This document shows positions 1-9,977 of a stretch of 64,000 bases of DNA, one piece after another. How positions within the stretch are numbered: the stretch's first letter is position 1; every line of letters starts with the position of its first letter. The DNA is from Candidatus Melainabacteria bacterium (GTDB taxonomy: Bacteria > Cyanobacteriota > Vampirovibrionia > Obscuribacterales > Obscuribacteraceae): the NCBI GenBank assembly GCA_003151275.1, contig PLXC01000076.1:62001-126000 (forward strand), given 5' to 3'. The notes under the pieces were generated by a model. The model searched no databases. It saw only the letters and a program-made list of their open reading frames with translations, and was not told where the DNA came from. The position numbers and the translations under genes are program-made.

Positions 1-2261
1 TTATAAACCCATCTAACCGTCTGGCAATGACTGTAAACGTGATTTACTGGATCGAAAGGATATAGAGTGGTTGCTTCTCGATCCCAGTAATATGAGTATT
101 TTGGCTCTGCTAGCCAGTTCTCAAGCACGGTTGTCGTATTGTCGGGATACGTGAAGCGTAAACCACGAGCTGCTACGCCATTGTTTCCTGGCACGTATTG
201 CTGGAAAGAAGTGGTGCCATAAGGCGTCGTCATCGCAGTTATGAATGTTGAAGTTGGATCGTAAACGAACTTGCTTGTGAGCGAGATCACATCTGTAATC
301 GATAACAAATTAGTGTTTGTAGAGTCATAGGTGAAGCTGCAGCTGCGGGCAAAAGGATCCGAAATCGCTGATACTTTGTAGAAGCCTGAATTTCCAACTG
401 TATTTGACACATAGGTAAGCGTCGATACTTGACCTATCTGGTCCGTAACAGTTGTTATGCGGAAATTAGTGTCATATTGCACGAGAACCGAATTGCCTTG
501 CGGATCGGTTTGCTTAGTCATGAACCAGTTTCCGTTCGTATCAGCTTGATCGTAAACTTGAATAGAACCATCAGGCAAGTGACGTTCATATGCACTGCCT
601 GTGTTAACCATGACCGCTTGCGTTAGAGCGTCAGGTGGATAAATTCCTAAATTGGGAGTAGCTACTTCGCTACCACCGTCGGGGAGCCGCACGGTTAGAA
701 CAGAGCCGCCTCCAACTGTTAAATACGATTGGTAGTGGAACTTCCAATTAAGGCCAAAATTGGTGAATGTGAATGTCCCAGGTTGGTTTGCTTCTTCCTG
801 GTTGTAATTAAGTCTGAAATTAATAGCGCCCAAAGGGGACACGTAGCTAAGCGGTGTGTCGGTTATGTTCACGCATGTTTGCGTGTACCAAGCCGAGGCT
901 CTAGCCATGCCGCCACTACTACTACTACCACCACCACCACCACCACCACCACCACCACCACCACCACAAGAACCATCGCTGGGACAAAAAACTGGATTGA
1001 AACAATCTGGAGTTTTCCACCCTGGAATGCCCATGCCAGGCTGACCAAAGTTCAACGCAACGCCCTTACCCCAGACCTTTTGTCCTTCTTCCTCGCTAAC
1101 CCTTGTCCAACCATCTGGTAGACGCCCTGCGGGAATCAGGAAGTAACCGTCACTTTCTCTGGACAGCGTTTTATCTGATGCGTTCATGGAGCCGTTGCCA
1201 CCAAATGTGGGGTCTTTAATAACGTAACCATTTACATCCTTGTGAGTGATGGCGCAAAAATGCCCAAGTCTCCAATGCATAATTGATGGCACCACATACG
1301 GTGCACTATTAGATCGCTTGGCCATTTGCATTTTTAGACCGGATTTTTCAGCCAATTGCATTACTTGTACAAGGCTGGTGCCAGAACTTGTAGACTTTGC
1401 GTCTTCAATAAGTTTGGTGCGCACCAAGCGAGGTTTGTCCATGGACAAAATTGAATCTATGGCAAACGGTCCACACTTAAAAGATTTTCCAGGCTGTGAC
1501 TGCATAAGGCTCAGTCCTGCACGAGCATCTTTTATAAGTTGTTCGTCTGAGCCCAGGAGGGCTCGATGGTCTAGTTGACGAAGGAGGTCGCGCAGATCTT
1601 GTTGTCGTCCAAGGTGCGCATCTAGCACGCATAACATAGCCACAGCTCTATTAGCGATAGCTGATTGCGGGAGTCCAATTTCGCTCTTGCTACGTTGCCA
1701 AACGCTTTGAAACAGCCGCAGGGCTTCCGAGACGCTTGCTGCTTCAAAATTGAGCAGACCGAGGTTTAATTCGAGCGCTGAACGCCAACGTGAATTTGGA
1801 TATTTTGCAATGAATTTTTCTAAGTCTGAAAAGTCCTCATTGCTATTCCTGCTTTTAAATGCCATCAAAGCTTTTACCAGAGCGGCATTTTCGGCACTAG
1901 CACCAGATCCTTTCTTCATTGGTACCAAGAGTTCGGGCAACACGTGTGCTGTTGAAATTTCCAAGTCAGTGGGATTATTTGAAAATGATAGTTTGGCTAC
2001 AAACTTATGTACTTCACGCGGACCGGTTTTGACATGAACTGGTGCGGTCGGTTTTTGAGCAGCGATGGGATTCGCCAAAGGCGCTATACTTTGACTGTTG
2101 ACACTAGAGTGAGAGCCAATCGGGAAAGTTGTCGGTGTCACCGCTGAGCAGTGATCGGCCAGAGCGATCGGAGCTGGTCCTGTCGAAGCTAATAGCGTCA
2201 CTGCCATCAGTCCTGACATCAAGCGTCTTCGTACAGTTTCCAATTTTATTACGTATCTCAT
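1..2261 (-). CDS. RHS/YD-repeat protein with C39-like peptidase domain (3' end beyond window)
   Basis: Open on the minus strand from ATG at 2261 to the window edge (753 codons, no stop), so it is partial. I translated it by hand. Residues 1-27 form a signal-peptide-like start ending near ALA. Residues ~100-250 are helical and TPR-like. A C39-like cysteine peptidase domain follows, with KCGPFA (Cys263), GHFCAI (His334) and DPTFGG (Asp350) in the expected order. A 13-Gly plus 4-Ser linker leads into RHS/YD-type repeats (for example RHLPDGSIQVYDQ and FRLNYNQE). It starts 21 nt after the stop of the upstream secreted protein, so the two probably form an operon. C39 domains can process or export peptides; here it may cleave the RHS chain, which is inference. 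The C-terminal tip lies outside the window. Confidence 0.8.
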   Translation of the reverse strand, partial: MRYVIKLETVRRRLMSGLMAVTLLASTGPAPIALADHCSAVTPTTFPIGSHSSVNSQSIAPLANPIAAQKPTAPVHVKTGPREVHKFVAKLSFSNNPTDLEISTAHVLPELLVPMKKGSGASAENAALVKALMAFKSRNSNEDFSDLEKFIAKYPNSRWRSALELNLGLLNFEAASVSEALRLFQSVWQRSKSEIGLPQSAIANRAVAMLCVLDAHLGRQQDLRDLLRQLDHRALLGSDEQLIKDARAGLSLMQSQPGKSFKCGPFAIDSILSMDKPRLVRTKLIEDAKSTSSGTSLVQVMQLAEKSGLKMQMAKRSNSAPYVVPSIMHWRLGHFCAITHKDVNGYVIKDPTFGGNGSMNASDKTLSRESDGYFLIPAGRLPDGWTRVSEEEGQKVWGKGVALNFGQPGMGIPGWKTPDCFNPVFCPSDGSCGGGGGGGGGGGGGSSSSGGMARASAWYTQTCVNITDTPLSYVSPLGAINFRLNYNQEEANQPGTFTFTNFGLNWKFHYQSYLTVGGGSVLTVRLPDGGSEVATPNLGIYPPDALTQAVMVNTGSAYERHLPDGSIQVYDQADTNGNWFMTKQTDPQGNSVLVQYDTNFRITTVTDQIGQVSTLTYVSNTVGNSGFYKVSAISDPFARSCSFTYDSTNTNLLSITDVISLTSKFVYDPTSTFITAMTTPYGTTSFQQYVPGNNGVAARGLRFTYPDNTTTVLENWLAEPKYSYYWDREATTLYPFDPVNHVYSHCQTVRWVY
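915..965 (-). repeat. Trinucleotide tract (GGT)13-(AGT)4 inside the RHS gene
   Basis: Seventeen in-frame triplets encode thirteen Gly and four Ser between the C39-like and RHS domains. Read on the plus strand it is ACT x4 then ACC x13. Slippage here would change linker length without breaking the frame. Confidence 0.95.
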
Positions 2262-2282
2262 CGTCTTAATCTCGTGGTTGTC

Positions 2283-4961
2283 CTAGTGTTGATTGTTGTC
2301 TTGTGGAATACTTTGATTTGGCAGTTGCAGATCCAACTGCAAAGGAGTGCTGGTAGAACTTGGCGCAGGAAATAGCGTCGAATCTAGGGTGTACGTCGCC
2401 GAGCTGACACTACTTTGCACTCCGCGAACGATGGCGATAGCTTTTAGAGTTTGAGTGAAAGTTATGTTGACAGGTGACGTATAGGGTGTTGATGCTGTCG
2501 TCGGCGTGGTGCCATCTGTGGTGAAAAAGAAAGTCGCTTCAGCTGGCCCTTCAATTGCCACTTGAGCAGGCGCTAATAAAGTGGAGGTCGCTATGCTAAA
2601 AACTGGAGCCTGGGCGCTATTTGCTAATAGGCTTTGATAGCGAGTTAGCAGATAACCTTCAAGCATCGCTCGCTCTGTCGTTGTTAAGCCTCGGTTGTAG
2701 ACGAGCAGCTCAGCAATTTGTCCGATGTAATTATTGCCGCCTCCACTGGCTTGGCCAATGTAGTTGTTTGAGCGTGTGATGTTGCGCAAGCTGTTCATTG
2801 CAGTACTTTGCGCTTGTTGCACAGAATCGGTATAGATGGTGGCAGTTGCCGTGCCATTGTCAACAACTGAAAGCAATTGGAATTGATTCAATGTCAGAGC
2901 GCTTGACGCAGTAACGTTCGTTGATGAACCAACGTTGTACGTGTAAAGTGCGGCACCGTTGGTGGTGGGTTCTTGCAACTGAAGATTGTCACTTGCTGTG
3001 CCGTTGCCAAAATCAATGATTCGAGCACCGGCGGTTACTGAGGTTGGTTTGAGAAGCGCTAGTATCGTGGCACCACTTGTTAAGTCGGCCATGCCAGCTG
3101 GTATTTGGAAAAATTGAGACGTAGCGAAACTAACAGCCGGTAAGCTGTTAATAGCGTTAGCAGAAAGAGTGGGTCGGTTTCCAGAAACCGACTGAGTGGC
3201 GTTGTTTGCAAGACCCGAAAGATCGTCCCATTCAGAGATGCTGCCAGCACTGGCAACCACTGTGTCGGCCCTCAGCCAAAGCTGCAATCCCGAACGGGGC
3301 ACAGGTAAAGTCGCAGCGTCCACAATGAAAGACGAGGTAGCCACGGCGCTGTTGTTGAAAAATGGTGCTACTGCAAACGCCTTTATGGTCTGGCTGCTGT
3401 TCAAGACTATTGGTTTCGTATTGAACCACTGGGAGCTGACAGAATTTGGGGTGCTTCCATCTGACGTGAAGTAGACTGTGGCACTTTCATCTTGCAAGAG
3501 ACTAAGATTCTGTCCGGGGGTGACAAGCGCTCCTGATGTTGAAAACGTTGGCGCATCTAGTGTCGGCGTTGTGCCGATATTGTACTTAGAGAGGACATAA
3601 GCTTCGACCATGGCCCGTTGTGCGTTGCTAACATTGTTGAAAACAAGAACTTCGGCAATTTTGCCATTGAACGCATTTGCAGGTCCGATGCCTGAGGCGA
3701 CAAAGCAGTTGCTGCGGGTGATGTTCGCTGGGTTTTGCATCGTCGTTGATTGTATGATTTGCGATCCATTCACATAGATGGTGCCGGTCCCAGTTCCTGC
3801 TGTTGCGCCGGGTACAAGTGTTTCCTCCAAGAGTTTGTACTGACTGGTCGACAATGGATTGGTGGTCGTGGTTACGGTGCTGGGGGTGGTGCCGTTGTAT
3901 GAAGCCAAAGAGGCCTGAGTTCCAATCGTCTGAGCAAAGACAGCGTCAGAGTTTAGAGCATTGCCGAAAGCGCATGGGTCGCCTGTTGCTACCGCACTTG
4001 CAGGTTCGAGCACCAAAAATATAGAAACAGCGTTTGAAAATCCGGTATAGTTTGCCGCGAGATTTAAATATTGAGTACCGCTGAACGACAAAGTCGGTAG
4101 CACGCCGCTATTTAGCGCACCGGTGACAAGAGAAGGTTTTAATCCAGCGGTTGTCTGGGTGGCGTCCCTGCCGTTAGTGCTTTGGTCTGACCATTGTGAT
4201 ACGGTGCTGGTGCCTACGACTCCGATGTCTCCTCTAAGCCATAATAATAAGTTGGCAGATGGCGTCGGCAGTGCCGTCATGTAGGTGACATAATCGTAGA
4301 CCACGGTGTTCAATGTGCTGTTCGTGCTGTACGCACAGAAGCCGACATAATACAAACTTGGCATTATGTTCGTTTCAGTGACACTTCCAAGACTCGTGAA
4401 AGTCTGAGGATCTGTTTGCGAATAGTAGCCGGTGATAGTATCACCACTTCTCACCAAGCGCACATAGAGTGGTAAAGTGACAACTGGACCGGCAACTGTG
4501 GTTACAGAGTTGCCGGTACGCGGACGGTAGGCAAAGTAAACTGTGCCATCCACTTGGACGCCAATCGCGGCCATGCCGCAGCTTTGTGTGATATCTGATT
4601 CTCTCATCATCAAGCCAGTGAAAGCATTAGTGACGGTGCTACTTTGACTGGTGATTCGTCCGCGTATCTCCGTATTACCTGTGGCTGTCGTTCTGGCAAA
4701 ACCTAATTTGTCGTTACCTATTCCAGTACCTGAGCCGCTGGTGGTATAGGTAGGTGGCGTTGCGGCCCCGTTGAAAGTGAACGATCCGGCGGTCGGTACA
4801 TAACCGATGTCGGCTTCGATGTAGGTTTGCGCATTTGCCACACTTGGGAAGATGATTACCGATAAAAGTGACAGAAACACTCCGCACAAGAGCAATGCAG
4901 TTTTGTTCCGCAGTAACCGGAGCACAGCGCTATTTTTGTCAATTGGAGCAACGCAAAACAT
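2283..4961 (-). CDS. Secreted LamG-like / chitobiase-C domain protein
   Basis: About 892 residues from ATG 4961. That start is preferred over an upstream TTG at 5039 because GAGAGGAA lies about 8 nt before it and a signal peptide (LLLCGVFLSLLSVIIF, then ANAQ) follows directly. Two similar units each hold a LamG/ConA-like fold beginning LLLWLRGD or LQLWLRAD and ending in an 'AMVEAYVLSKY' or 'AMLEGYLLTRY' helix. Each unit is followed by a chitobiase/beta-hexosaminidase C-terminal-like module (VYFTSDGSTP; FFFTTDGTTP). An additional N-terminal jelly-roll-like region is present. It is probably a cell-surface or secreted carbohydrate-binding protein; no catalytic motif was seen. It lies upstream of the RHS gene in the same direction. 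Confidence 0.85.
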   Translation of the reverse strand: MFCVAPIDKNSAVLRLLRNKTALLLCGVFLSLLSVIIFPSVANAQTYIEADIGYVPTAGSFTFNGAATPPTYTTSGSGTGIGNDKLGFARTTATGNTEIRGRITSQSSTVTNAFTGLMMRESDITQSCGMAAIGVQVDGTVYFAYRPRTGNSVTTVAGPVVTLPLYVRLVRSGDTITGYYSQTDPQTFTSLGSVTETNIMPSLYYVGFCAYSTNSTLNTVVYDYVTYMTALPTPSANLLLWLRGDIGVVGTSTVSQWSDQSTNGRDATQTTAGLKPSLVTGALNSGVLPTLSFSGTQYLNLAANYTGFSNAVSIFLVLEPASAVATGDPCAFGNALNSDAVFAQTIGTQASLASYNGTTPSTVTTTTNPLSTSQYKLLEETLVPGATAGTGTGTIYVNGSQIIQSTTMQNPANITRSNCFVASGIGPANAFNGKIAEVLVFNNVSNAQRAMVEAYVLSKYNIGTTPTLDAPTFSTSGALVTPGQNLSLLQDESATVYFTSDGSTPNSVSSQWFNTKPIVLNSSQTIKAFAVAPFFNNSAVATSSFIVDAATLPVPRSGLQLWLRADTVVASAGSISEWDDLSGLANNATQSVSGNRPTLSANAINSLPAVSFATSQFFQIPAGMADLTSGATILALLKPTSVTAGARIIDFGNGTASDNLQLQEPTTNGAALYTYNVGSSTNVTASSALTLNQFQLLSVVDNGTATATIYTDSVQQAQSTAMNSLRNITRSNNYIGQASGGGNNYIGQIAELLVYNRGLTTTERAMLEGYLLTRYQSLLANSAQAPVFSIATSTLLAPAQVAIEGPAEATFFFTTDGTTPTTASTPYTSPVNITFTQTLKAIAIVRGVQSSVSSATYTLDSTLFPAPSSTSTPLQLDLQLPNQSIPQDNNQH

Positions 4962-5776
4962 TGGAGTTTCCTCTCTCGTGAAAGAACGATAGGGTCTGTG
5001 GGGCGCACAAGTAGCCAACTTGGTTTTATTTTCTTGCAAGGTTGAACCAGCATCAGAAACAAATAACGCTTCTTACGCTTTGACGGACGAACCTCTCCCA
5101 GATCGTCAGATGACTGACGATCGTGGAGGTTCAACCTGGCTGATTGAGGCTGTATCTCGGACCAGCAACAACATGTGATCTATCCACCATGCCATTACAG
5201 ATGGTTATGGGTCGTATGTTGCCAGAGATTCATAAAAAACTAGTGCCGTATGAGGCGAAAGCAAGGTACAAGGACAAACCTTGAGATTCTATGAGTCGGC
5301 TGGCCGAGAATAGTGTACGTTTTTGGTTGCAATCATATGCACTCCATTTACACATTGAGCCACTCTGGGATTCCGGGATACCTGAGCTGACTTTATAACA
5401 AATTCTTTTGTCCGGTCAGCTCGTAAATGCAATAATTTCTTTGTTGCATATCGCAATGTTATCACATTTGCACGGATTTCGCAAGCGTAGAAGCTGATGG
5501 AGAGCGCTTCTTAGCAGTAGGCGAAACTGAAAAGCCGCACCAGTGGGCGCGATCGCGATATTCAAAAGAGTTTTCGACAAGGTCTATTCCTATACTGTTT
5601 TATCCTCCCGCTTATATATGTACCAGGCCATACGGCATCAGATTTGGTGCCTAACTCTTTCCTTTTCTCGCGCTTCTGGAAAACGAGTTGTGCTCAAACC
5701 CTGTCTTTATGCCGATTAACGTATTATAATAATACAGGCACCACTTTGTCTTTACCTACGTCGATTTGATAATCCC
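4962..5776. promoter_or_regulatory. Divergent intergenic region with a long imperfect hairpin at 5089-5132
   Basis: No gene seen. It separates the minus-strand secreted-protein/RHS operon from the plus-strand lysozyme, so it should hold both promoters. GAACCTC (5089-5095) plus GATCGTCAG pairs with CTGACGATC plus GAGGTTC (5126-5132) around a short loop. The hairpin would lie in the leader of the minus-strand operon. Confidence 0.4.
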
Positions 5777-6424
5777 ATGTCTATTTCCACTACACCCAAT
5801 ACAAAATTGTTCGGTATCGATGTTTCTTCTTATCAAGGAAATATCGATTGGCACCAAGTTAAGCGAGCGGGTGCAGGCTTTGTCTTTATCAAAGCGACTG
5901 AAGGGTCCACTTTCGTAGATCAGGCTTATTTACGTAACATCGCAGGCGCGCGCGCGGCAAATATCCCTTGTGGTGCTTACCACTTTTTTCGCCCCCAGAC
6001 ATCTGTTGACGAGCAAATAAATAACTTTGTTGGGACTGTTGGCCAGCTTCAAGTTGGCGACCTACAACCAGTGCTCGATTTAGAAGTGCCTGCTAGTTGG
6101 AGCACAATTGCGCAAGCTACGCGCCTAGAGTTAGTTGTTCGCTTTCTTGAGGGCGTAAAAACTCAGTTGGGTGTCGAGCCGATTGTCTATCTCAGTTCGT
6201 CGTTTGCAGGAGACGTACTTGCCAGCTCCAAAGAGCTCGCCAATTACCCTCTTTGGGTGGCGCACTACACAACGGCGCCGAAACCTGACGTACCGCTTCC
6301 GTGGCATATCTGGACGTTCTGGCAGCACAGCGACAAGGGCACAATTGGTGGTGTCAAAGGTTTTGTCGATATGAATTGGTTCAACGGCTCGCTTGCCCAG
6401 CTTGAGTTATTCAGAAAAAAATAG
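5777..6424 (+). CDS. GH25-family lysozyme (muramidase)
   Basis: 215 residues, the usual length for a single glycoside hydrolase family 25 catalytic domain. The family cleaves beta-1,4 bonds between MurNAc and GlcNAc in peptidoglycan. Visible motifs: FGIDVSSYQG (Asp15), FIKATEG (36-43), CGAYHFF, the catalytic DxE pair in VLDLEV (Asp101/Glu103) and WTFWQHS near the C terminus. There is no signal peptide, so release needs lysis or a dedicated route, or it acts as a phage-type endolysin. The ATG has no strong Shine-Dalgarno site. It is paralogous to the gene at 40567. It converges with the TonB-C gene on the right. Confidence 0.92.
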   Translation: MSISTTPNTKLFGIDVSSYQGNIDWHQVKRAGAGFVFIKATEGSTFVDQAYLRNIAGARAANIPCGAYHFFRPQTSVDEQINNFVGTVGQLQVGDLQPVLDLEVPASWSTIAQATRLELVVRFLEGVKTQLGVEPIVYLSSSFAGDVLASSKELANYPLWVAHYTTAPKPDVPLPWHIWTFWQHSDKGTIGGVKGFVDMNWFNGSLAQLELFRKK

Positions 6425-6526
6425 TAGAAATTTGATTGAAAACATGTTTTTCATTATGCCACTCTCGCATTTAGAATCGTATGTGGTGAATCAAGATTGA
6501 GTGCAGACAGCCTATCAGAATATTTG

Positions 6527-7549
6527 TTAGAACGAGCGCGGAATGTATCGTTGCATTATATTCAGCCCTTGGTTGACCGTACCAGTCCAGTTGACGCCTG
6601 AAGATGGCAGAGCCTGAACTGGCGTGGGAACCGCTTGTGATGCTGATTTGGCAGGCGTTGAGTCGAGCACGATGAAAACATCGAAGTCGGGCGGCGAACC
6701 GGCGGGAGGCTGTTGGAAGGGCGCGAAAGATTTCGTAGCACGTACCGCCGCACTATCTGCGGTGGCGTCGCCTACGTTGTTAACTCGCACATCGGTAATT
6801 TGTCCATTTCGATGCAGTTTAAACAGAACAACAATAGGAGCATGGCTTCCTTGAGGCGCTCGCCAATTTTGTCGGATAGTTGACTGCACATCACTCATGT
6901 AGAGTGTGTAATCGACAATTGGTGCGTACTCGTCAAATGCTGATATTGGATCTGCAACAGAATTCAGTTTTTGCATGGTTTGATCAGCTTCTCGATATTG
7001 TCTAAGGTTGCGATAGGCAGCTGCTTCTAAGGTGTATGCGTCTTTTAAGTTGGGCTTTAACTCAGTAGCTAAGGCAGCATCTACGATCGCGTCTTGATAG
7101 TGTTCGGTTGAATTCAAAATTGCCGCACGCGTACAAAGCGCTTCTGCGTAATACGAATTTAGTTGGATAGCATAGTTGGCGTCTTGGAGGGCATCTGCAT
7201 GTTTTTCCAACTGCCATTCTGCGCGAGCACGAAAGTTATAAGGCTCTGGATTTTTAGGATCTGCGTCTGCTGCCTTGGAGAAAAACACCATGGCTTCTTT
7301 GTAAAGCCCATGTCGTGAGAAGTACTTTCCCCTGTCCAATGCGGAGCCTGTCGCAATAGGTTGTGGGGGGCTATTACTTGGCAAAGGACTACGGTTGATC
7401 CGAAACGATTGATCCGTTTGGGCCAGTAGATCTAAGCGACTGGCAGACGATTGAAGAACGACTCTTTTTACTTGTGGCTGCTCACTTTGTGCCAACGCCG
7501 CTTGAGTGAATACGAACATGATCATCAGTATGGGAATGGTTTGGTACAT
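6527..7549 (-). CDS. Secreted TPR protein with TonB C-terminal-like domain
   Basis: 340 residues. An N-terminal signal peptide ends near AALAQS (~20). Three to four TPR repeats follow at ~70-180 (GKYFSRHGLYKEAMVFFSKA; NPEPYNFRARAEW; EALCTRAAIL). A TonB-C-like domain lies at ~210-300 (IRQNWRAPQG, VLFKLHRNGQITDVRV, ATKSFAPFQQPP). TonB-C domains contact partner proteins in the envelope; the absence of an N-terminal TonB anchor suggests a periplasmic or secreted adaptor rather than a true energy transducer. The thermonuclease gene upstream on the same strand carries a similar C-terminal segment. Confidence 0.85.
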   Translation of the reverse strand: MYQTIPILMIMFVFTQAALAQSEQPQVKRVVLQSSASRLDLLAQTDQSFRINRSPLPSNSPPQPIATGSALDRGKYFSRHGLYKEAMVFFSKAADADPKNPEPYNFRARAEWQLEKHADALQDANYAIQLNSYYAEALCTRAAILNSTEHYQDAIVDAALATELKPNLKDAYTLEAAAYRNLRQYREADQTMQKLNSVADPISAFDEYAPIVDYTLYMSDVQSTIRQNWRAPQGSHAPIVVLFKLHRNGQITDVRVNNVGDATADSAAVRATKSFAPFQQPPAGSPPDFDVFIVLDSTPAKSASQAVPTPVQALPSSGVNWTGTVNQGLNIMQRYIPRSF

Positions 7550-7647
7550 TGAATTCCATCAACATCGAATGGAATTGTCTATATACCACGTTCATTGTCT
7601 GGAAAAAACATCGAGCTGCTTAAGCTGAAATTAGCGTTGCCGCCGTG

Positions 7648-9279
7648 TCATTTAACCACTTCGACATCGCCGTGGATGGTTTGAGAGTCGAAAACTGCAG
7701 TGGTAGCAGAAGTTTCTTGGATGTGGTCAGTTTCGTACTCGTTCACTGAGCGGTGTGTACCGATAGGAAACTCTAACTCTGGATTTCCATCCAACATTTT
7801 GTAAGCGTCTAATACTGCTCGATTGAAATTTGGGGTTTTTCCCTCAATCAGACTCGGCACTATCTTGTGATTTGGCCATACTGTTATATGTATTCGATTT
7901 CTGCCGGCTGGGTTTCCGTTAGCCGGCATTGTTTTACTGAGCGCTGCACAAACCAGCTCGTTTACACGTTTGTACCACTTGTCCCATAACAATGTTTCAT
8001 CAATGGGCTGAGTTGGTTGTGGTATCGGTAGGCTGGCGATTTCAGGTTCGATGTTTCTCGCTCGTTTTTTGTTCGGTTTTATTGGTCTCAGTTTAGGAGG
8101 GCGTTCGCTGGTTTTGCTTGATTCTGGCTGCCTTTCGACTCGGGAGCGCTCTTGTGCTGGCACTAACACTCTTGCAGTTTCAGGAAAAGAGCGCACGGGA
8201 ATTTGCTCCACATTCATCGCTAGCCTTTGCGGGGGACTGTCTTCTGTATATGTTCTCTGTGGTTGTGATTCACCGAATAATCGCGTTGGTGCTCGAGCGA
8301 TTAAGGAGTCGGGTTGTTGAGGGCGTTCACTTTCTTCGGATCTTCTTGGTCGCTCGTTTAACAACGATACGTGGGAAGGCGGTTGATCGTCGGTCGCTGC
8401 TCGCAACGGTATCGGCTGTGAGGTATCGATCTCAGGCCGAGGAGCTCTGTCGATTCCTGTTTGTTGCGGTAATAATAGCGGCGGAGTACTCAACACTCCT
8501 GTGATGGGCTTGTATTGAATAATGCGCATGATTGCCGAATTTGATGCAGTACCAGCTCTCAAAGTGTTCTGAGGAGCGAGCGCCTCATCTACATGCCCTT
8601 GCAATGGCCTAATGTCGGCAGTTTGCACGGTGCCTTGCAGAGGTTTTGCGGGAGACTCCTGAACCCCGCCGTGTAGCGGCGCCATAGGAGTTGTATTTAA
8701 CCGAGGCGATTCAGCCACAGGTACTTGTTGGACTTCGGATGTATCTGCGTTTAAGTCGGTTACATGTCCCTCTAAGGGACGCCCTGGCGCTGCAGCCAAA
8801 TGTCGGTATTCCCACGGAGGGATGGGAGCTGAGTCTATCCACAAACCAGTGTGGTCGCGGCGAGCAATCTCTTCCAAGTTCTGAAGTACTTCGTTGTTTG
8901 GCGCATACTTGCGATACCACCAGGCGTATCCATGGCGAACAAGCTCGTTGCTTAGAAGTGCTCCATCAGGCAACTGAATGTCTGCAATGGTCCGACGATA
9001 GCGGTCTTGACCTTGAGTAATAACTGTAACTGTCTTGTGAAAACATGACGATGCTGTGTACTGTTTTGATTGTTGTCCAAATGATTGCGTTTTTTCAGGT
9101 GCATCGACACCTGCCAGCCTTATTCTTAAAGCCTTCCCGTTGTGCATGACGTCAATAGTATCACCGTCTGAAACTGACACGACTTCGCCTAAGAATGTCT
9201 CTGCGCAGCAAGGCGTGATGCATAAAAGCAACACCGCAATGAGAGAAAAATTCGTATGGTTCTTTAATAACAAGTGCAT
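7648..9279 (-). CDS. Secreted thermonuclease (SNase-like) with long linker and TonB-C-like tail
   Basis: 543 residues from ATG 9279. The frame extends to a TTG at 9378, but the ATG opens directly into a signal peptide (FSLIAVLLLCITPCCAE). Residues ~28-150 are a staphylococcal-nuclease-like domain: SVSDGDTIDV, IRLAGVDAPEK, DRYRRTIADI, NNEVLQNLEEIAR, TGLW, with the usual Asp/Arg/Glu catalytic set. About 270 residues of Pro/Arg/Gln-rich low-complexity sequence follow, including repeated PLQG/PLHG units. The C terminus (VNELVCAAL, IHITVWPNHKI, AVLDAYKML) resembles a TonB-C domain. It probably degrades extracellular or periplasmic nucleic acid. Confidence 0.85.
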   Translation of the reverse strand: MHLLLKNHTNFSLIAVLLLCITPCCAETFLGEVVSVSDGDTIDVMHNGKALRIRLAGVDAPEKTQSFGQQSKQYTASSCFHKTVTVITQGQDRYRRTIADIQLPDGALLSNELVRHGYAWWYRKYAPNNEVLQNLEEIARRDHTGLWIDSAPIPPWEYRHLAAAPGRPLEGHVTDLNADTSEVQQVPVAESPRLNTTPMAPLHGGVQESPAKPLQGTVQTADIRPLQGHVDEALAPQNTLRAGTASNSAIMRIIQYKPITGVLSTPPLLLPQQTGIDRAPRPEIDTSQPIPLRAATDDQPPSHVSLLNERPRRSEESERPQQPDSLIARAPTRLFGESQPQRTYTEDSPPQRLAMNVEQIPVRSFPETARVLVPAQERSRVERQPESSKTSERPPKLRPIKPNKKRARNIEPEIASLPIPQPTQPIDETLLWDKWYKRVNELVCAALSKTMPANGNPAGRNRIHITVWPNHKIVPSLIEGKTPNFNRAVLDAYKMLDGNPELEFPIGTHRSVNEYETDHIQETSATTAVFDSQTIHGDVEVVK

Positions 9280-9539
9280 GTCTTCCAGGAGTGATTGGCG
9301 AAGGCTGATTGACTTGTGCAACAGAAGTTTAGAAGATAACACAGAACTGTATCTGCGACTCCTGCGTGTTTGGCTCAAATACGAATAGATTAGGAACTAT
9401 CGTTAGTAAACAAAATGGACTGCAATCAGGATAGCCAATCGACTTCAGTCTATGTCTCGGGATAAGAGCAATCCTGGAATGAGCGAAAGAAAAAAACCGG
9501 GTAAAATTCAAGTAAGTCACATTTGCGGAGGTGTCTTGA

Positions 9540-9887
9540 ATGGATGAGAGAACCATCTCTTGTAGCGATGTTGATGCGATGACAGGCTGTACAACTGGTC
9601 AAAAACGCCTGATGAAAATGCTCATCACTTGTAATTTAGAGCTCTCTGAACTTGTTGATAAAGTTCTAGTTGAAGCAATTGATGCCTCTGACATTGGCCA
9701 TCACATTAAAGCTGAAAGTCTCTTCAAGGAGACACTTGCGCTGATTGAGAAGAAGGGCACTACTGACGATTACATGTTCGTGCCGGTATTATTGCACTAC
9801 TGCGCGTTCTTACATCGGTACAAGCGCTTTGACGAATACGAATTAGCACTTGAAGAGTTCAATCGAATTGCCGCACTCTATGAATAG
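9540..9887 (+). CDS. Small TPR-like protein
   Basis: 115 residues. ATG 9540 is preceded by GCGGAGGTG at good spacing. The sequence is all helical and Cys-rich near the start. One to two TPR-like helix pairs are visible (DIGHHIKAESLFKETLALIEKKG; FLHRYKRFDEYELALEEF). No signal peptide. It lies 90 nt before another small TPR protein on the same strand. Function unknown. Confidence 0.7.
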   Translation: MDERTISCSDVDAMTGCTTGQKRLMKMLITCNLELSELVDKVLVEAIDASDIGHHIKAESLFKETLALIEKKGTTDDYMFVPVLLHYCAFLHRYKRFDEYELALEEFNRIAALYE

Positions 9888-9977
9888 CAATATGAAATCG
9901 CTCATCTAGGACTTGTGATTGCCATAAGGCAACATTTGTGGTGCGATATTATAGATAGAATAGGGACTGGTAAGAAA

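Noticed and set aside
729..1121. Plus-strand frame with a long Thr run
   Set aside because: It is the antisense of the poly-Gly tract in the RHS gene, which has clear domains on the minus strand.
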